A DNA stretch of 64,000 nt from Lumbricus rubellus (Eukaryota; Annelida; Clitellata; Crassiclitellata; Lumbricidae), in the NCBI GenBank assembly GCA_945859605.1, contig OX243815.1, positions 38,048,165 to 38,112,164 on the forward strand. The letters are read 5' to 3'. The position numbers and the translations under genes were made by a program. Under the pieces are notes generated by a model, which worked only from the letters and a program-made list of their open reading frames with translations, had not been told where the DNA came from and searched no databases. Shown piece after piece: positions 43,070 to 53,609 of this stretch (positions are counted from its first letter, which is position 1; each line of letters starts with the position of its first letter).

Positions 43070-43588
43070 TCATTTAGTATTTAATAATAAGTTAAAGGAC
43101 TCTTGTGCAGCTCTGATATCGTCTTGTACGACCTTCCTGGCAATTTCCAGGCGAGGCAATAATTGACGAATGTATGCATCAGTATTAACTTTACCAGTGT
43201 TTGGAGGTAATAACGCAGTTTGGAGAGGCAGTGACAAATCACGGCCCATGAGTAAAAATGAAGGTGACCATTGGGTGGAAACTGATGGTGTTGCACGTAA
43301 TGCATGTAAAACGGCTGGAATGTAACTTTCCCAGTCTTGTTGATTCAAACAGTATGTACGTAATGACTGCCACGCTGTTGACCAGTAGCGTTGAATTTGA
43401 CTGTTCGACATCAGGTGGTAACTGGATGTTAAAACTCTCTTGATTCCAAAGCGCTTACAGAGTTCTGATATGATTGATGATAGGAAGTTCTTTCCTCTGT
43501 CCGATACCAGAACTTTGAAAAACCCATAACGTGGAAACATGTGATTACAGAGTAGCCTAAATAAGCATTCCTTTAACAAGACGAACAT
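43070..43588 (-). pseudogene. Ty3/gypsy-type integrase fragment
   Basis: 172 codons covering the C-terminal half of an rve integrase core and the region after it: FFKVLVSDRGKNFLSS holds the second catalytic Asp, and SYHLMSNSQIQRYW is the usual YHPQSNGQVERF block with Gln where the catalytic Glu belongs, so the enzyme would be dead. YIPAVLHALRATPS and SPSFLLMGRD are typical of the post-core segment. The first Asp and the zinc finger are missing. Confidence 0.78.
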
Positions 43589-43934
43589 TATCCATACATT
43601 TGTAACAATGTAACAAGTTTTTAAAACATGTAAAAACCGGAACGAACACCAAGATCAGAATCATTACTCAGGATTGTTTCAAGGCTCCGTTGCATTTTCA
43701 GTGGGCCTTTCCATGCTGTGTCGCATTAGGCTGATTCAACGCAATGTTCAGATTAAGACCGTGTCGACGCCTTCGACAGAAACGTTCATGTGCGGTCAAT
43801 GGTGGCCTCCCAGCAGCAATATGTTTTTGATGCCACGTGTGACAGCAGGTCGACGACGACTAAGTGCAGTTGGCTGAACATGTATCGTTGAACCACTGCC
43901 GTTAAACAATTCACAAGAATGCAGATAACAGAAT

Positions 43935-44096
43935 ACATAATGAGCCTATTATACTGATTAGGGCCTATATCGTGAGTAGAGATTCTTCAGGACAGCTGCC
44001 AATATGCCATCTCAGAACTTGCAAGTGGTATTTTCTTGAATTTGCGTGACCGATAAGAGAAAATGTAAGTGCAAGAAATTTATAATCATTATTGTT
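43935..44096. repeat. about 155-bp direct repeat (partner 50090-50245)
   Basis: agtagagattcttcaggaca through gtgcaagaaatttataatc occurs in both places in the same orientation with about 95% identity by eye. The pair brackets the 6-kb block that contains the P-element, the OTU ORF and the ISXO2 gene. Confidence 0.85.
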
Positions 44097-44154
44097 CCAT
44101 GAGATAAAAAAAAAACAATTTTATAAGTGGAGCTGACCAAACAATAATTATCTC

Positions 44155-46406
44155 TCACTGATGCTTAAACAAAACAAGCTTTGTCGGCTGTTTACGAATT
44201 ATTGGTCCAGTTATTTGGACAGTTTTCTGCTTGGTCAGATGATGCATTCGGATAGTGCAAAAGCAACTGGTAATGCACTTGATTAAATTGAAAACATGAT
44301 TGTTGTCAGGTGTACTATCAAACGTGTGGTCGTTCAGACAAGCAAAACAATGCAACCCAACCTCTGTCAGGACAACGGTGCAAACAGTAGGTGCAAAATG
44401 CTTGGTCCGTGGTAGTTTATCTCCAAGAGTAGCATGCATTCGCAGAAAATACTTCTCAGTTTCTTCACAAATCATTGTCACACTTCCCGACGGCTTAATT
44501 AACCCACCCCTATTGTTCAGCGAAATGAACTGACTCCCAACATTTGCTACGGTTAACGCTAAATGACAATCTACACACTTAATCTTTCTCTTCACTATTC
44601 TTACAACATAACCAGCGATGTACGAAACAACAATCTTCTTGTACTGAGGCAGAATTGCTTTATTTGGAATGTTCACATAATCGTGGTCCCTGGCTAGTGG
44701 TACACGAGGCTGTAGATCATACATGCGTGCCACTGACATGTCTAGAGTATCTTCTTGTAAACCCTGAACTGGAATGGAATCCAATGTCGCACTCAAAATG
44801 GTGGTCGTGTCCTGTACTGTGCAGTTGCCCATGCATATCTAAACATATCTTACAAGCAAAACTGCAAAACTCCTTTCACTGGCAAAGGTGCAAATCTAAA
44901 TATGTCTTACAAGCAAAACTGTAAAACTCCTTTTTTGGCAGAGGTGTGCCACTTCTTGCTTTTTCCGGCAAAGGTGCATATGTAATAATATCTTACAAGC
45001 AAAACTGCAAAAGTCCTTTCACTGGCAAAGGTGGGCAACTCCTTTCTTTTTCCATCAAAGTTACATATCTAAATATATCTTACAAGCAAAACTGCAAAAA
45101 TTCTTTCACTGACAAAGATGCACAACTCCTTGCTTTTTCCAGCAAAGGTGCATATCTAATCATATCTTACTTCTACATTTATGGCGCCCAAGCCACTTCT
45201 ACATTTATGGCGCATCAATAATCTCTTGTATGCTGCAGTAAACTAGCGAACTGTAGGATTATTATTGGACCCGCAAGAAGATCTAACTGCACCAAAAAAG
45301 TTCCAAGTGGTCCTGACTTAATTTGTATGTCAAAAGATATTTAAGCTCTAGGAGAGTTGGGTTTTCCAACCAGTTCATTGAATATTGCAACAGTGGATTC
45401 CACAGAGCAAATTAAGCCAAGAAATGGAGTTCGTCGGTTTGTCTGATACATTGGAATCCCTTTGTCATTTGTTAAACCAGACAAATAACGCTTTGCTTCC
45501 TCAAGGAAAGGTTTCCATACTGCTTCATTAGAAGACCTCATTGGAGCTTTGAAACCCTTGGCCAGAGGATTGTGGGAATTAAGAATATCAAACAAATGAT
45601 CAATTATACGTAAAAAATGAACCGTAGCCTCAGACCCAATGAACTGAGCAAGTTTCAAATTCTCATGACAAAAATCAATGGCATCAGCTACGCTGGCACT
45701 CAATGTTTGGGCAGCTAAATTGACCTTTATCTTCTGCCGCTTCCACATCATGTGAGCAGTTTTTAACTTAGTGCCAATTCACAAAGCCTCCTGTTAGTTG
45801 TGCAGCTGCTCAAGATAATTCCACTTAATTTTATGACGCTGTTGATCTTTAAGAATTCCATAACAGGCAAAACAATTTCGAATCAACTTCAACATGTGAC
45901 AAACATCAAGAATCACATGAACACGAAGCTGAGGGTCAGAAGGGTGTATAAACCAAGATTTCAAATTACAGGGTTCAAGCCTAATTCCAAGTGCTTTCAT
46001 CATGGAAAAATTGCAAGAGGGACCATCACAAGTACCTGAAGTGACATAAACACCATCGTGCAACTTCAACATCAATCAGGAAGTAGCCACAAGACACCTT
46101 CCAGTGGCCATTTAAACACACCAACATCAATACAAGGGCCTTAGTTGCAACAGGTGTTGAATCCTCATCAACTAAAGAACAAACATCAACATACCCAAGA
46201 AATTTCTTACCATCCCATTCAATATGCTTCTTTATGGCCATCTCATCAAACATTAAAGCACATATGATTTCTTTTCCTTCATTACGGGCTGCCTCAACAC
46301 GAACTGACAGAGCTTTAAATGCTTCATCGGTGAAACCGGGTTGACCATTTGTTTCACATGCAACTAAATTAGCAAAATTAACTACAATTGATTTCAAATC
46401 TGACAC
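44155..46406 (-). pseudogene. P-element/THAP9-like transposase, broken into four frames
   Basis: Order on the minus strand: 46026-46406 has GQPGFTDEAF, ALMFDEMAIKKHIEWDGKKF with the first catalytic Asp; 45794-46075 has VTSGTCDGPSCNFSMMKAL and VILDVCHMLKLIRNCFA with the second; 45341-45751 has FLRIIDHLFDILNS and PFLGLICSVESTVAIF; 44155-44832 has VVSYIAGYVVRIV, CVDCHLAL, RGGLIKPSGSV and CFACLNDHTFDST. These are the successive blocks of P-element/THAP9 transposases. Frameshifts lie near 46075 and 45780. A minisatellite (44848-45180) separates the last two blocks. The THAP zinc finger is missing; its place upstream is taken by a satellite (46351-46830). Confidence 0.78.
44848..45180. repeat. minisatellite, about 57- and 87-bp units
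   Basis: Four to five units each start catatctaaatatatcttac and continue aagcaaaactgcaaaa, ctcctttcactggcaaaggt. Two to three of them add a 30-bp part (caactccttgctttttccagc). Confidence 0.85.
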
Positions 46407-46830
46407 TGTTTCACATGCAACTGAATCAGCAAAATTAACTAGTTGATTTCAAATCTGACAGTGTTTCACATGCAACTGAATCAGCAAAATTAACTTGTTG
46501 ATTTCAAATCTGACAGTGTTTCACATGCAACTGAATCAGCAAAATTAACTACAATTGATTTCAAATCTGACAGTGTTTCACATGCAACTGAATCAGCAAA
46601 ATTAACTAGTTGATTTCAAATCTGACAGTGTTTCACATGCAACTGAATCAGCAAAATTAACTAGTTGATTTCAAATCTGACACTGTTTCACATGCAACTG
46701 AATCAGCAAAATTGACTACAATTGATTTCAAATCTGACACTACATGCATCTGAATTAGCAAAATTGACTAGTTGATTTCAAATCTGACACTGTTTCACAT
46801 GCAACTAAATTAGCACAATATGAAATTCTT
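46351..46830 (-). repeat. 55/57-bp satellite grown from transposase codons
   Basis: Nine units; gtttcacatgcaact starts at 46351, 46408, 46463, 46518, 46575, 46630 and 46684, with decayed units at 46741 and 46792. The 57-bp type encodes on the minus strand SDLKSIVVNFADSVACETV in frame with the P-element ORF at 46026-46406. The 55-bp type has lost two bases (caactag in place of caattgtag) and breaks the frame. Confidence 0.93.
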
Positions 46831-46998
46831 CAGCACCCGTAAGAACTTATTCGTTTGTGCAAAGCATTGATATTTTGTTTTGATACTGGTCATGAATCCT
46901 ACTATATGAAACCAATCTTTACGATGGGGAAATTTGGTCCTGAGTTCACAAAGTGAAATTAGGTATTGTGTTTAAAATGGAAGGTTTGAATCGTGATG

Positions 46999-47661
46999 TT
47001 AAGCAATTAACAGGCAAAATGGCAGAATAATGGTCATCCTCCAAATATAACCGAAGAGGTTCTGATGCCCAAGATTAACAGAACCTCTAATGTCAGATCT
47101 GTTGTTAAGTTCGGTCACTGACATGTCCGCTGGAAATCGCCAAGCGTTATCCAATTGAAATGAATTATAAATGTACAGAGGGTGCTGGCAAGCAAGAGAA
47201 AAGTCCAGCACTGACACATTTGTCGCCCAACAGAATGAGTTACTGTATTGCTCCCATCTCCTTCCCTCATTCAATTTCAAGTACCGTCTAACCAAAGAGG
47301 AGGAAGTTGCAGTGCCAACTGTCAAGAAGTGCATGGGGTTTATCACATCAAAATCTTCCATGTACAATTCATGAAAAACATTTTGAAACTCATTAAGTGC
47401 TGAGCACAAACGAATTAGCTCCATGTATTCAACATTACCAAAGAGTGTTGAGGATATTGCCTGGTAAAAGCAGTTACCATGTGCAGGAGTTTTGATGACT
47501 GTAAAAAACCGTCTGAATGCAGGGTTAAGTTCATTAAGCAGACCCTTGTCAACTGGTGTTCTAGAGAGGACTCGCCACAAGTTTGGGGAGCAATCGCGAA
47601 CATTTGCATGTATTCTTTTCATAATGCATGATTTCTTTTCATAACAACAGTATTCATACAC
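46999..47661 (-). CDS. OTU-like cysteine protease domain protein
   Basis: 220 residues, open. RRFFTVIKTPAHGNCFYQAI is an OTU-type catalytic cysteine block (usually DGNCLFRA; here His replaces Asp and the Cys is kept). ELIRLCSALNEFQNVFHEL, then an aromatic segment ending SLACQHPLYIYNSF, follow the OTU order, but the catalytic His near the C-terminus is not clear. OTU enzymes remove ubiquitin. OTU domains are often carried by invertebrate transposons, and an ISXO2 transposase lies upstream on the same strand, so this is likely transposon cargo. Start uncertain: MKRIHANVRDCSPNLW, 13 codons in, is a likely start. Confidence 0.6.
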   Translation of the reverse strand: MYEYCCYEKKSCIMKRIHANVRDCSPNLWRVLSRTPVDKGLLNELNPAFRRFFTVIKTPAHGNCFYQAISSTLFGNVEYMELIRLCSALNEFQNVFHELYMEDFDVINPMHFLTVGTATSSSLVRRYLKLNEGRRWEQYSNSFCWATNVSVLDFSLACQHPLYIYNSFQLDNAWRFPADMSVTELNNRSDIRGSVNLGHQNLFGYIWRMTIILPFCLLIA

Positions 47662-47709
47662 ATAACAACAGAAAAAGCATGCCCACCTGGCAAGCGATCG
47701 TCCAACGTC

Positions 47710-48339
47710 CTAGTTCACATCGGTCGATCCGAAGGTTTCGCTATTCGTCACTGTCAGAGATGTAGATTCGTTCCAGGCTGCATTGTCCAGCGGGAAGAGG
47801 TTCTTCATTGGAGACAACTTGAGGAGATCGCCTGGGGAGCGCTCCCTGCCCCGCAGGAAGATAATCGTCATCATCTGTGTCCGAGCTTGGGTAAAGGGAA
47901 GGGGAGTAATCGAGATCGTTCGGATCATCGCCCGATTCTGACGAGATTTCCAGCGCTGATTCCTCCGTCGGTCCATGGGATCCGGCACGCAGTCGGGCAG
48001 CATCGGTTCGTCCATCAACCTAAACAGGTCTTCGTCGGATTCTTCGTCTGAAGGGGGCGTCCTAGGGCGGACCATGGCCATCCCGCACGGCCTTTCAGTC
48101 GGGGTCCATCCGGCTTCTTGGGCTTCACGAGCGACGGCCTCCGGGAACTGGGGAAATGTCTTTTTCACTCGCTGCAAGAACCGCTCCGGACATCCGTAGA
48201 GTCCGGGGCTCTCCCCCACCCGAAAGACAGCACGCACTTCCGCCGGGGAAGGCGCAATGGCTGGTTCAGGAGTGAGGTCGACCCCCGATGCAGACGTCGG
48301 TTCGGCCTCCAACGGAACGTGGTCCACCGGATTGTCCAT
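47710..48339 (-). CDS. GC-rich ORF of unknown nature
   Basis: 209 codons beginning MDNPVDHVPLEAEP, clearly more GC-rich than everything around it. N-terminal half Pro/Glu/Ala-rich with an acidic TPPSDEESDEDLFRLMDE stretch. After about residue 135 the current frame becomes basic, while an overlapping frame reads ESGDDPNDLDYSPSLYPSSD and DTDDDDYLPAGQG, which fits the first half better; a frameshift is likely near 47940. No known domain seen. It lies between two direct copies of OTU sequence (47341-47600 and 48358-48615). Possibly foreign or captured; a viral, retrotransposon or host-exon origin cannot be told apart. Confidence 0.4.
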   Translation of the reverse strand: MDNPVDHVPLEAEPTSASGVDLTPEPAIAPSPAEVRAVFRVGESPGLYGCPERFLQRVKKTFPQFPEAVAREAQEAGWTPTERPCGMAMVRPRTPPSDEESDEDLFRLMDEPMLPDCVPDPMDRRRNQRWKSRQNRAMIRTISITPLPFTQARTQMMTIIFLRGRERSPGDLLKLSPMKNLFPLDNAAWNESTSLTVTNSETFGSTDVN

Positions 48340-48357
48340 TAACGGCAGCGCCCCTTC

Positions 48358-48720
48358 GTCATCACATCAAAATCTTCTTCCATGTACAATTCATGAAAAA
48401 CATTTCGAAACACATTAAGTGCTGAGCACAAACGAATTAGCTCCATGTTTTCAACATTACCAAAGAGTGTTAAGGATATTGCCTGGTAAAAGCAGTTATC
48501 ATGTGCAGGAGTTTTGATGACTGTAAAAACCGTCTGAATGCAGGGTGAAGTTAATTAAGCAGACACTTGTAAACTGGTGTTCTAGAGAGGACTCGCCACA
48601 AGTTTGGGGAGTACTGGAGCGTAGGAGATGAAGCATGTCATGAAAGGTGGACTCATTCAAGTCAAAAAGCCGATGTGTTAGTGCTGGAGACCCAAAATGA
48701 CAAGCCATTGCAAATGAATG
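48358..48720 (-). repeat. duplicated OTU segment
   Basis: 48358-48615 repeats 47341-47600 at about 93% identity by eye (offset about 1012 bp), including the TVIKTPAH cysteine block with single-base deletions. Upstream of the duplicated part, MACHFGSPALTHRLFDLNES (48655-48708) may be the natural N-terminal extension joining the ISXO2 gene. Confidence 0.8.
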
Positions 48721-50074
48721 ATTTTAACAGTTGCTTAGCATTTACAGAGAAAGGTATGTGATTGCTGTTGTCATCAATGTTGTCTGACATAACGCATGAT
48801 ATCGATCCAGTAGGTGACTTCTTCTTCTTTGCTGGAATATATAACGCATCTTCTGATTCGTCTAGGCCTAGTGCAGCATCATCCACGTCATACGCCACAT
48901 TACTCATTACATTTGCTGCAATTCTTTCTAGGTTGTCATCTAATTCATCATCAGCTGTTGGAAATGTCATTCCAACATTCCCAGGACCGGGATAAACAAT
49001 TTTAATGTGGTGCAGAAACAAGAGAAGTTTATCATCTAGTGGAAGTGATGCCCCATCCATATTGTTGAAGTAGCGATGGCGGTACTCACTTTCGGCAAGA
49101 TACCGGTCCACTGAATTCTAATCGCCACAGCTGAGAACACCACGCTTCCGCCAACGCCAAGTAACCATTATATTGTTTGTATAAACATCTTTGTCAGCTG
49201 GGCAAGCAAAGTATCGCTTATGACAAACAGCTTTGCGTGGGTGGAACCCAAACTTCTCACATTCCTTGTATATTTGAGCAAAATCTGTCATTATTGTGCT
49301 GCTCTTGTCAATAAACTTCAGCAGCATGATTGTGGCTCGCTTTCTATCTTTAACTAAAACAATCCGACACTGCGTGGTTTCCCTACAGTAACATCCCAAC
49401 AGCCACTGATCTTCCCATTTTTGTCTTCTACCAACACCATATTTCCGCCTAAAGAGATGGGTCTTCCCCCGAAACTTGTTTAATTGCTAATACCACTTCA
49501 CACACTTCCCTACAGAAGACAAACCAGTCAATGATTGTTACTGCAGTAATACCGAGTTGCTCAATCACATGCTTAACCGTCAGTTGTGATGCAAATCCGA
49601 AAACGATTTTAAGAACATCGTGAAACCCAAGGTTACATCCTTCAAAGAAGGTGTTTAGAAGGGGAGAAATTGTTGCCAAGCATTTATTCTTTGAACATTT
49701 TGTTTTATTTAGACAGCGAAATTTAAAACCCAACTTCCAGAGGACACGTGGCAAAAGTTTCCCATGCAATGTTGAGATTTAGTATGCCGATCGGGACAAA
49801 GGCCAAATCCTTGACAAAAATTCATACATAAAGTTTCATCTGGAAAATGGTTCACAGCACAGAAGTTATATATGCTAACATTCCTAAGCTGCTGTCTAAC
49901 ATTTTCATTAAGATCATTCTTAATTGAAGCAAGATCAGAAAGTACTCTGCGGTGAAAGTTATCTTTACAAGATGCTTGTCTCTGCTTTTGCAGTCTCACT
50001 TGTGGCTGTTGTTGAAAATGTAGAGGTGAAAAGTCATTGTCCATCAACTGCGATGCTGACTTCGGTTGGTCCAT
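48662..50074 (-). pseudogene. ISXO2/Merlin-like transposase, frameshifted
   Basis: Start MDQPKSASQLMDNDF (50072-50074 ATG). Blocks in order: GFKFRCLNKTKCSKNKC and NTFFEGCNLGF (zinc-binding N-terminus and GTFFxxSxL), TVKHVIEQLGITAVTIIDW then REVCEVV; about 49460, RRKYGVGRRQKWEDQWLLGC; then KDRKRATIML, SSTIMTDFAQIYKE with a catalytic Asp, and YTNNIMVTWRWRKR, where the third catalytic residue (Glu of HTNxIExxW) is Met. C-terminal YLAESEYRHRYFNN, then an acidic tail with a PAKKKKSP basic patch. Frameshifts near 49760, 49450 and 49115. This family is the eukaryotic branch of IS1595-type transposases. The OTU ORF follows downstream. Confidence 0.72.
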
Positions 50075-50161
50075 CCTAAAAGACCAGAATGTTACAATGA
50101 GCCTTTTATACTGACTATATCATGAGTAGAGATTCTTCAGGACAGCTGCAAATATGCCATC

Positions 50162-50499
50162 TCAGAACTTGCAAGCGGTATTTTCTTGAATTTGCGTGAC
50201 CCATAAGAGAAAATGTAAGTGCAAGAAATTTATAATCTGTTCATTTACTGATTTAGCAAGTAATTTGTAATTTGTTCGAAGTTCAAACTCGCGGATCCAC
50301 CGCGCCATTTCCTCTTTCGTTGTTGCATTTGTCTGCACAGTCGCTTGGTATCCATCTTCTTTCTCATAATATTTGACGACGCAGTTCCGAAAACTTTCCA
50401 GCAGCCATTCGAAATTGCCACCCTCGGTAGCCATTTTGTCCACGAGCCACGGAAGCGAAGACCATTGTAGCTAAGCAGATAGATCTCAGGACCCTTCAA
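50162..50499 (-). pseudogene. unclassified ORF (ESFRNC...KEEMARWIREFE)
   Basis: 93-residue frame with GNFEWLLESFRNCVVKYYEK, then TTKEEMARWIREFELRTNYK. It resembles an N-terminal module that precedes several invertebrate transposon ORFs. A piece of the same family is at 32640-32805. Its last third overlaps the 155-bp direct repeat, so the C-terminus is probably foreign. Confidence 0.45.
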
Positions 50500-50856
50500 A
50501 ATGCTGTAAAGAATGTAATATTTTACAAATAAACTCAGAGATGCATATTCAATAAAATTTTGATAAGTGCCAATTGAATTTTGAAAGAAAAAAAATTTGA
50601 TGAAAAAATCAATACATTGAGAAACGTTATTTTTGATATATCACAGCCATCGAGTGTTAGTTGGAGCATTTCGAATTGTCAACCAGTTACTTTGTCGCAT
50701 TCACCCCCACATTTGCATAACGAAGTACATTTCAGAAATGACTTCCGACACTTGCAACGTCCAGCAGTGCAGCTTTTGATACAATTGCAACGCAACAGTT
50801 CTTAGCAACTTTTTGCTTCTTCTGGTATTGTCAAAATATGTCAACCAGACTTGTGT

Positions 50857-51959
50857 CTATCTTGAATCCTCCAAAGCCCAGCCCCAATCAGAATGAGGGA
50901 ACATACTGGGTTGCAGAACAAGGGCTTCATTCCAGCAGTGCACAGCTTGATGGAATGCTCGTTTCACGTGCTGTTTCAACGCGTCATTTGTTGGAGGAAT
51001 ATTCTCCATCGAACGGCTTTTCTTTGAGAAAAGTTCCTTCCTGCATGCATTGACAGATGTTTGAGTGCTTGTTTTGTCATACAACAAAATGATGAAGCGC
51101 TCGATTATATCTAAATTCTTATCAGTCATTCTATCTGGTGTGTTCATCATTGTGATTATTGCATCCGTCAGATTTGGAAAAACTGACCAAGTGTTGTATG
51201 CAGTTTTTTTCCTCGACCACACATTGATGAAACAGTGTCGCATCCAGTAAGAGCTTGGAACATCGGAAGTGCTATTGATCTTCTCAATCCCACAGTGTTC
51301 GCCATATCATGGATTGAGATATAGCGAAAGTGTTTGCCGACTCCGAACCCAATCCACAATGTCTCGACATTCAGCTGATGAAACACAGACACAGCAATAA
51401 CTACAACATCTGTGTCAACAGTTCGTAACAATATATTGCGCATTCCTTGTTCAGCAGCATCTTTGGAATGCAACAACATTCGTGTGGCCCCGCTTCTTCG
51501 TGAGAACAAGGTGCCAACAATTCAACCGATTTCGTGGGAGCACAGATAACGTTCTCACCCAAGGTTGCCACGATCTGCTTTCGAGGTACTTCCGTGTCTG
51601 TTAGTACCACTGCAAGATACATGAACAACTCTGTTTTGTTGTTATCCAACCTCAAGAAATCTTTCCAGTTTGATGGGAGGCGCGTCTCACCTGAAATTCA
51701 TAGTCTTATCCCGGGTTCCTCGTTTGATTCTGGTTTCAGTTTTTAGACTGTCCGCAAGATACACATCGAAAACAACAACACGATCTGCTTTTTCGAGGTA
51801 CTTCAAGATGAGAGGCTTGAATGCTTGATTTGCATATTCAGCCCTCCGTCTCGTTGCTCCCTTCAGTCGGTCGGTTGGCGTCGCATCGGCACTGGCTGAA
51901 CTGCAGCAAGTCTTTTTATAGCGAATGAGATGCAAAGTTACTAACAGTTCCTTTGGCAA
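50857..51959 (-). pseudogene. PIN/FEN-like transposon-associated protein, frameshifted
   Basis: Four minus frames in order: VVVFDVYLADSLKTETRIKR; LDNNKTELFMYLAVVL and APCSHEEAG; TRMLLHSKDAAEQGM, LRTVDTDVVVIAVSVF, RYISIHDMANTVG and MFQALTGCDTVSSM; then FPNLTDAI, LDIIERFIILLYDKTSTQTS and RSMENIPPTNDALKQHVKRA. The EEA(D), TxDTDV and GCDT blocks look like acidic metal-binding blocks of PIN/FEN-type nucleases. The family is common in invertebrate genomes and repetitive; its role is unknown to me. Frameshifts near 51680, 51505 and 51240. Confidence 0.55.
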
Positions 51960-52117
51960 TCGAATAGGCTTAAAATATTACTTGCTAATTCCTTGGCAAC
52001 CCACCCCCCCCCCCCCCCCCCCCCGTTCATACATGTCTACCTTCCCCGACATCCACACACATTCGCACACACAGTCATACATAACTTAGAAAATCAACAG
52101 GGTCGTTGTCAAAACAG

Positions 52118-52607
52118 AGAAGAAACTATGGTTTCTTACACACGTCCCTCCTCACTTAGTTCGAGCGTAGGGAGAACAAGTTATGATAGCTGTGTGTCCC
52201 TAAGTGATAATAATCATCGGACGTAACAGTTTATACGCAGAAAAATTCCGCCAAACTAACGCCTACTAACTCATACAGTTCTATGTTCTATCTCTACAGC
52301 GTCTTGGGTCAATTCACTTGCGTCGTACATTCAAATAACTGACTTGCATCATGCTTTATGACTTCAGTTCTATCCGACTCAGTCCTGACCCTCAGGAAAC
52401 AAGCCCCAAATCCAACTGGCTCGTTTCACGTAGTACAGGGTGTGTACTACGATTTCTACCGCCCACATGTTTACTCCAGCATCTCGGTATATATCCCCTA
52501 TTTCCATCAGAAAGGTCATTTCTCCTGACGGCATCCCTTGGTTAATGAAATGTAGTATGATCTGAATGGCCATTAAACAGGGAAGAAACCTATGGTTTCT
52601 TACAGTA
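52118..52607 (-). pseudogene. LTR-element remnant with gag C-terminus
   Basis: Minus-strand TGTAAGAAACCATAGGTTTC (52607 downward) recurs at 52141 as TGTAAGAAACCATAGTTTC, so two LTR starts may bracket the piece. Between them, 52379-52573 encodes FINQGMPSGEMTFLMEIGDI and YRDAGVNMWAVEIVVHTLYY, homologous to the C-terminus of the gag-like ORF at 24242-25111. 52143-52200 matches 40487-40545. Confidence 0.6.
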
Positions 52608-53027
52608 CTGCATTTCTGTTTGTTGGTACCAAGACATCCACTGCAACACTCGAAGGCTGCTCTGTTGTCTCTGATGTTCCAAGTGGTCTCTTTAAGATTA
52701 TAACTTCTTAAAAATTATTAATATCATTATGGTATGTCTACTGTCACGGCCATAAGTTTGAACTCAGTAAGATGTTTTTTGTTAGAAGTGTAATTATTTG
52801 AGGAATATAATACATCCATAGAGTGTTATCCATTGTCTGAAGATTACACACAGTGCCAGTTATGCTTCCTGATAGATTTCAATATTGACAATGAAATCCT
52901 TTATTTTTAAGGACGGTTTTAATACGTCCAGGCATTGATTTGCACAGTTTTTTTGCACAAATCTACAGTGAATTTAATAGTGAAGTGTGTTTTAGATTAA
53001 GTTTGAATTATGAGGTGTAAATTTAAA
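52608..53027. other. no gene seen; C-run nearby
   Basis: AT-rich, nothing recognised. A 20-base C-run lies at about 52004-52024 in the preceding stretch. Confidence 0.35.
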
Positions 53028-53152
53028 AAAATTGTTCGAAAGTGTGACGTACTTTAGGGGGGGGGGGTTTCGAGATTTGTGACAGTTTGTGACAGGGGGG
53101 GGGTTTAAAAATTGTCAAAAATAGCGTGACATACTTTATGGACGGCCCCTTA
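53028..53152. mobile_element. half of a MITE (GGGGCCGTCCATAAAGTATG type)
   Basis: The right end reads, inverted, TAAGGGGCCGTCCATAAAGT and ends at about 53152 next to TTA. The left side shows only the subterminal gtgtgacgtactttag plus G-runs; the terminal part is missing. This terminus type is widespread in invertebrates and probably Harbinger-related. Confidence 0.5.
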
Positions 53153-53609
53153 TCACAGTTAAATCTAGAGCAACACCTAAATATGACCTTATGGTCATAA
53201 TGCGTATTCTGAGACTCACTTCAGAAGATCAGATCTTGCAGCTTTCTGACAATCTCGAGAGTCTTTCACATTTCTTTTGACATGAGCTGTGAATGCAGAA
53301 CTTATATGTTTCCTGACTGCGTTAACCTACAAACAAAGTAACTACAACAGATTTAAGAAGAAAGATATAACAGCAATCAAACTAAAATCCTGCTGTAGCT
53401 CTGCAACAATTTCTTTCAAGAGATAGTCGAGTTCTAGTCCTGAGGCTCGAAGGAAACAATCAAAGAGTCCCCAGGTCTGCCGAATGGCAATGTTATGGGC
53501 TATTTCTCGACTGATGCTCTTTAGACTGAAGTCTCTTGCTGCTGTTTAACAACACTTTGTCATAAGTGATAATTATTATTGTGTCCCCCTCCTCCATTCT
53601 CTGGCTTCA

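Noticed and set aside
46351..46830. CRISPR-like regular repeats
   Set aside because: Units are contiguous with no spacers, in a eukaryotic transposon.
47710..48339. A viral or horizontally transferred host gene
   Set aside because: Base composition is unusual but I recognise no domain; without a search this would be a guess.
52004..52024. Poly-C runs (also near 14086 and 17341) as functional G-quadruplex or telomere-like elements
   Set aside because: Single homopolymer runs, length likely unstable; nothing around them suggests a function.
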